This document shows, piece by piece, positions 4,020-7,150 of a stretch of 7,150 nucleotides of DNA. The DNA is taken from NCBI GenBank assembly GCA_002702385.1, contig NZZF01000043.1, forward strand, positions 1-7,150, written 5' to 3'. The stretch comes from Flavobacteriaceae bacterium (GTDB lineage: Bacteria > Bacteroidota > Bacteroidia > Flavobacteriales > Flavobacteriaceae). Under the pieces are notes generated by a model, which worked only from the letters and a program-made list of their open reading frames with translations, was not told where the DNA came from and did not search any database. The position numbers were made by a program, and so were the translations under genes. Numbering within the stretch: the stretch's first letter is position 1; the number at the start of each line of letters is the position of its first letter.

Positions 4020-6305
4020 ATGAAAAAAAATATAATCTTTTTAATAATTTCTGTTTTATTATTTCCAATTGAAAATATTTCTCAACAAAAACAAACAGAA
4101 AAAATTAATACTAACAAATTTCGTCAGTTAAATCAAGAGTTTGCATCTCCAAATATGTTCAGGACTGCATCTGGGGCACCTGGACCAGCTTATTATCAAC
4201 AACAAGCTGATTATTTAATTAATATTGAATTAGATGATGCAAATAAAAAAATATACGGTGATGAAATAGTTACATATACAAATAACTCACCTGATTTACT
4301 GGATTATTTATGGGTTCAATTAGATCAAAATGTTAGATCTAAAGATTCACCAAGTTTGATTAGAGACAGTAATTCTGTTAACCCAGCATATATACCAGAT
4401 ACTTTTGAAAAAGAATTCATTAATGACCCATTTGATGGTGGATTTAATATAGAATATGTAAGAGATATTAATGATAAGCCACTCGATTATTTTGTTAATC
4501 AAACCATGATGAGAATTGATCTTCCTAAAGCAATTGGAACTGGTGAAAGTTTTTCTTTTAAAGTAAAATGGTGGTATAATATTAATGATCATGTTAATGA
4601 TGGTGGTAGATCTGGATATGAAACTTTTCCAAATGATGATAATAGAGCATATATAATTGCTCAATTTTTTCCTAGAATGTGTGTTTATGATGAAGTTGAA
4701 GGGTGGCAAAATTATCAGTTTTGGGGGGATGGGGAATTTGCTTTGCCATTTGGAAATTATGAGGTCAATATAACTGTACCTGCTGATCACATTATGGAAG
4801 CCACTGGAAAGTTAGTAAATAGAAAGGATGTTTATTCTAAAGAAATGATGAAAAGATTTAATAAGGCAAAAAAATCATATGATAAGCCTGTTATAATAGT
4901 TTCACAGGAAGAAGCAGAGATTGCAGAAAAGTCTTTTTCTAAGGATAAAAAAACATGGAAGTTTTATGCTGAAAATGTACGAGACTTTGCTTTTGCAACC
5001 TCAAGAAAATATATTTTGGACATGATGGCAGTAAAGATTGGAAATGAAGATAAAATGGCTGTCTCTTTATACCCAAAAGAAGGTAACCCAATGTGGGAAG
5101 ATTTTTCTACAATTACTGTAATGGAAACTTTAAAGTTCTATTCTGATTACACTTTTAATTATCCTTATCACAAAGCTATTTCAGTACATGCCCACAGAAT
5201 TGGAATGGAGTACCCTATGATATGCTTTAATTTCGGTCGACCAAATCTTGATGGATCTTACTCAGATGATGAAAAGTTTGGAATGATTGGAGTTATTATT
5301 CATGAAATAGGACACTTTTTCTTTCCGATGATAGTTAACAGTGATGAAAGACAATGGGCATGGATGGATGAGGGAATCAATACTTTTGTTCAATATTTAG
5401 CTGAACAAGAGTTTGGAAAAAAATATCCAGATATTATTTATCCAAACAAGAATTTCCCCTCTGATAGAGGTCCTGCCGAGTTAATTGTAGATTATATGAG
5501 TGTTGATGAAAATTACTTAGCACCAATAATGTCAAATCCTGAAAACGTATACAGTCTAGGTCCAAATGCATATGGTAAGCCGGCCACAGCGCTAAATATT
5601 TTAAGAGAAACAGTTATGGGTGAAGAGCTATTTGACTATGCTTTTAAAAAGTATTCTAATAGATGGAAATTTAAACATCCAACACCTGAAGACTTTTTTA
5701 GAACAATGGAAGATGCATCAGCTGTTGATCTTGACTGGTTTTGGAGAGGATGGTTTTATACTACTGATTTTGTAGACATTGGTATTAAAGAAATAAATCA
5801 ATATTATGTTTCTCCTAATCCAGGTGAAGAAATGAAAAAAATCATGGAAGAACAGGGTATACCAAGAAATAGGTTAAGACCTTTAATATTCTTTGAGAAA
5901 TTCGAGAATGATAGCGAAGATTTAAAGAGCAAAAATCCTCTTGAAAATTCAAAACTTTTAAATAATTATTTAAGTGAAAATTATTCAAATGAAGAAATTT
6001 CAAAAATGAATATTCCAAAGTTTTATTATGAAATAGTTTTTGATAAACCAGGTGGTTTGGTTATGCCAATAATTATTGATATTGAATATGAGGATGGATC
6101 TGTTGAGAGAAGAAAATATCCTGCTCAAGTATGGAGAAAAAATGATTTAGAAGTTAGAAAAGTAATTACTAGTAATAAGCAAATTTCAAGTATTAAACTT
6201 GATCCTGATAAAGAAACAGCAGATATTGATACTTCAAATAATTCTTGGCCAAAAGAGGAAAATGAGTCAGATTTTGATAAATTTAAATCAAATATTAAAG
6301 GTTAA
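4020..6305 (+). CDS. Exported M1-family zinc metallopeptidase (gluzincin aminopeptidase fold)
   Basis: A 761-aa secreted peptidase predicted to remove N-terminal residues from peptides in the periplasm or at the surface. ATG 4020 is chosen because MKKNIIFLIISVLLF begins a textbook signal peptide (cleavage near residue 22). The in-frame TTG at 3996 would prepend eight residues and lies in a probable promoter box. Zinc site: H428-E-I-G-H432 with E451 exactly 18 residues further (WMDEGINTF), the M1 HExxH-18-E arrangement. The exopeptidase motif is G395-M-E-Y-P399 instead of the classical GAMEN. Y518 in AYGKPATAL is the likely transition-state tyrosine. The N-terminal beta-sandwich spans about 60-270, the thermolysin-like domain about 300-585 (ending DWFWRGWFYTTDFVDIGI), and a further C-terminal domain reaches about 740 and then an acidic tail. 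No type IX sorting domain is evident. tatA follows with zero intergenic bases. Confidence 0.95.
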   Translation: MKKNIIFLIISVLLFPIENISQQKQTEKINTNKFRQLNQEFASPNMFRTASGAPGPAYYQQQADYLINIELDDANKKIYGDEIVTYTNNSPDLLDYLWVQLDQNVRSKDSPSLIRDSNSVNPAYIPDTFEKEFINDPFDGGFNIEYVRDINDKPLDYFVNQTMMRIDLPKAIGTGESFSFKVKWWYNINDHVNDGGRSGYETFPNDDNRAYIIAQFFPRMCVYDEVEGWQNYQFWGDGEFALPFGNYEVNITVPADHIMEATGKLVNRKDVYSKEMMKRFNKAKKSYDKPVIIVSQEEAEIAEKSFSKDKKTWKFYAENVRDFAFATSRKYILDMMAVKIGNEDKMAVSLYPKEGNPMWEDFSTITVMETLKFYSDYTFNYPYHKAISVHAHRIGMEYPMICFNFGRPNLDGSYSDDEKFGMIGVIIHEIGHFFFPMIVNSDERQWAWMDEGINTFVQYLAEQEFGKKYPDIIYPNKNFPSDRGPAELIVDYMSVDENYLAPIMSNPENVYSLGPNAYGKPATALNILRETVMGEELFDYAFKKYSNRWKFKHPTPEDFFRTMEDASAVDLDWFWRGWFYTTDFVDIGIKEINQYYVSPNPGEEMKKIMEEQGIPRNRLRPLIFFEKFENDSEDLKSKNPLENSKLLNNYLSENYSNEEISKMNIPKFYYEIVFDKPGGLVMPIIIDIEYEDGSVERRKYPAQVWRKNDLEVRKVITSNKQISSIKLDPDKETADIDTSNNSWPKEENESDFDKFKSNIKG

Positions 6306-6572
6306 ATGATTCTTTTTTTTATCAGTGGAGCAGAGATTTTAGTAATTTTTTTAATTATTCTCTTGTTATTTGGGGCAGACAAAATTCCTGATATTGCCAA
6401 GGGTTTGGGTAAAGGTATTAGACAGGTAAAAGATGCTACCCAAGAAATTAAAACTGAAATACAAAAAAGCGCTGAAAAAAAAGGTATTGATACAAAAGAA
6501 ATTTCTGATCAAATAGATAGTGTAAAAGATGATATTGATGATTTGACAGGATCTATAAAAAGAGATATTTAA
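6306..6572 (+). CDS. tatA: Twin-arginine translocase subunit TatA/TatB-like
   Basis: An 88-aa membrane protein of the Tat system, which exports folded proteins with twin-arginine signals. TatA oligomers assemble with a TatC-containing receptor. Layout is canonical: a short periplasmic N-terminus ([10 protein letters not shown]), transmembrane helix at about 9-22 ([14 protein letters not shown]), the hinge F22-G23, then the amphipathic helix [23 protein letters not shown] (about 25-47) and a charged cytosolic tail. KIPD-A-GLGKGIR is a strong TatA signature. E10 lies at the start of the membrane helix, as in many TatA and TatB proteins, so the sequence alone does not fully separate the two. Its ATG follows the M1 peptidase TAA with no spacer, implying translational coupling, although that peptidase has a Sec-type signal. 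No tatC is present in the window. Its stop overlaps the convergent methyltransferase stop. Confidence 0.92.
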   Translation: MILFFISGAEILVIFLIILLLFGADKIPDIAKGLGKGIRQVKDATQEIKTEIQKSAEKKGIDTKEISDQIDSVKDDIDDLTGSIKRDI

Positions 6573-7150
6573 ATTTTTCTAATCAGGCTTAAACCATCTC
6601 TTATTGGTAAAATGATGGTTTCTACTCTATCATCATTGTTGACTTTATCATTGAATTCAATAATTGATTTAGTAGCATAATCTTCTTCCTCAACTTTTTC
6701 AAGTATTTTACCACTCCATAGTATGTTATCTGCAATTATTACACCTCCAGGTTTTACCTTTTCAATTATTAAATCAAAATATAAAGGATAGTTTTCTTTG
6801 TCAGCATCAATAAATACAAGATCAAAATCTAAATTTAATTTTTTAATAATTTTTGTTGCATCACCAGTATATTGTTTAACCTTTTCTGAAATTCCAGCTT
6901 TTTTAAAATATTTATTTTGAATAACTAATAATTCTTCATTATGATCAATAGTATGAATACTACCATTTTTATCAAGACCTTCTGATAAACAAATTGTTGA
7001 ATAGCCAGTATATGTTCCAATTTCAAGAACTGTTTTTGGTTTAATTATTTTTGAAACAAGTGATAATATTCTTCCCTGATAATGACCACTTAGCATTCTA
7101 GGATTTAATATTTTTAAATGAGTTTCTCGATTTAGATCATTAAGAATTTT
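6569..7150 (-). CDS. SAM-dependent O-methyltransferase, caffeoyl-CoA OMT-like (5' end outside window)
   Basis: Class I SAM-dependent, metal-dependent O-methyltransferase of the PF01596/YrrM-like group; it typically methylates catechol-type or related hydroxyls, but the physiological substrate is unknown. 193 C-terminal residues are visible. The frame stays open to the window edge and the upstream residues ([20 protein letters not shown]) are conserved family sequence, so the ATG at 7096 is internal and the true start lies past 7150, probably about 20 residues away given the usual length near 213. Motifs, numbered from the first visible residue: SAM motif [10 protein letters not shown] (41-49), acidic loop HTIDHNE, metal ligands in FIDADK (D115, D117) and ADN (D141, N142), and the C-terminal [13 protein letters not shown]. 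It converges on tatA; the two TAA stops overlap in a 4-bp TTAA palindrome, leaving no room for a conventional intergenic terminator. Confidence 0.93.
   Translation of the reverse strand, partial: KILNDLNRETHLKILNPRMLSGHYQGRILSLVSKIIKPKTVLEIGTYTGYSTICLSEGLDKNGSIHTIDHNEELLVIQNKYFKKAGISEKVKQYTGDATKIIKKLNLDFDLVFIDADKENYPLYFDLIIEKVKPGGVIIADNILWSGKILEKVEEEDYATKSIIEFNDKVNNDDRVETIILPIRDGLSLIRKI

Noticed and set aside
4347..4790. 147-aa minus-strand open frame inside the M1 peptidase gene
   Set aside because: Shadow of a well-supported gene. Its composition is the Ile/Ser-rich pattern expected from antisense AT-rich coding DNA, with no motif.
7094..7096. ATG 7096 as the methyltransferase start
   Set aside because: The 18 codons upstream are open and encode conserved family sequence ([11 protein letters not shown]), so the gene continues past the window edge.
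1..7150. Defence system, mobile element, CRISPR array, prophage or toxin-antitoxin module
   Set aside because: All genes are accounted for by housekeeping or envelope families. No direct-repeat array, transposase, integrase or attachment-site duplication was seen. In particular, no partial copy of the tRNA-Gly 3' end was noticed elsewhere in the window.

Overview
This AT-rich window (roughly 30% GC by eye) is a dense, ordinary-looking chromosomal segment of a Bacteroidota bacterium, most likely a streamlined, possibly marine Flavobacteriia relative. The reasons are: secreted proteins with a CarboxypepD_reg-like domain ending in the TonB-receptor-like LDEVVVTP motif; a DUF6702-type protein; a Bacteroidota-style M1 peptidase with GMEYP and HEIGH motifs; almost no Shine-Dalgarno sequences; and TAnnTTTG-type promoter boxes. 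Genes abut or overlap nearly everywhere, and no stretch over about 40 bp lacks a gene.

Left third (1-1871), minus strand. In transcription order this holds a GNAT N-acetyltransferase (TTG start near 1871), a secreted M15/VanY-type D,D-carboxypeptidase (ATGA overlap with the GNAT gene), and the 5' part of gpmI, the cofactor-independent phosphoglycerate mutase, which runs off the left edge. The first two look translationally coupled. gpmI may have its own promoter.

Centre (1910-3983), plus strand. A tRNA-Gly(UCC) gene is followed only 13 nt later by three overlapping genes for exported proteins. Two are full-length but divergent paralogues with an N-terminal CarboxypepD_reg-like domain and a helical C-terminal half. 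The third is a DUF6702-type protein. No protein-gene promoter is visible between the tRNA and this operon, so tRNA and mRNA may share one transcript.

Right part (3991-7150). A TAAATTTG box precedes a gene for a 761-aa exported M1 metallopeptidase. It is followed with zero spacing by a TatA/B-like translocase subunit. That gene converges with a SAM-dependent O-methyltransferase on the minus strand, whose 5' end lies beyond the right edge. The two convergent genes share a TTAA palindrome as their stop codons.

The biologically most interesting unit is the envelope/periplasmic cluster of two orphan CarboxypepD_reg-like proteins, a DUF6702 protein and the M1 peptidase; its function is unknown. 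I see no CRISPR array, transposase, integrase, phage gene, toxin-antitoxin pair or recognisable defence system. Several likely starts are TTG (677, 1871, 2729), so automated start calls here deserve care.
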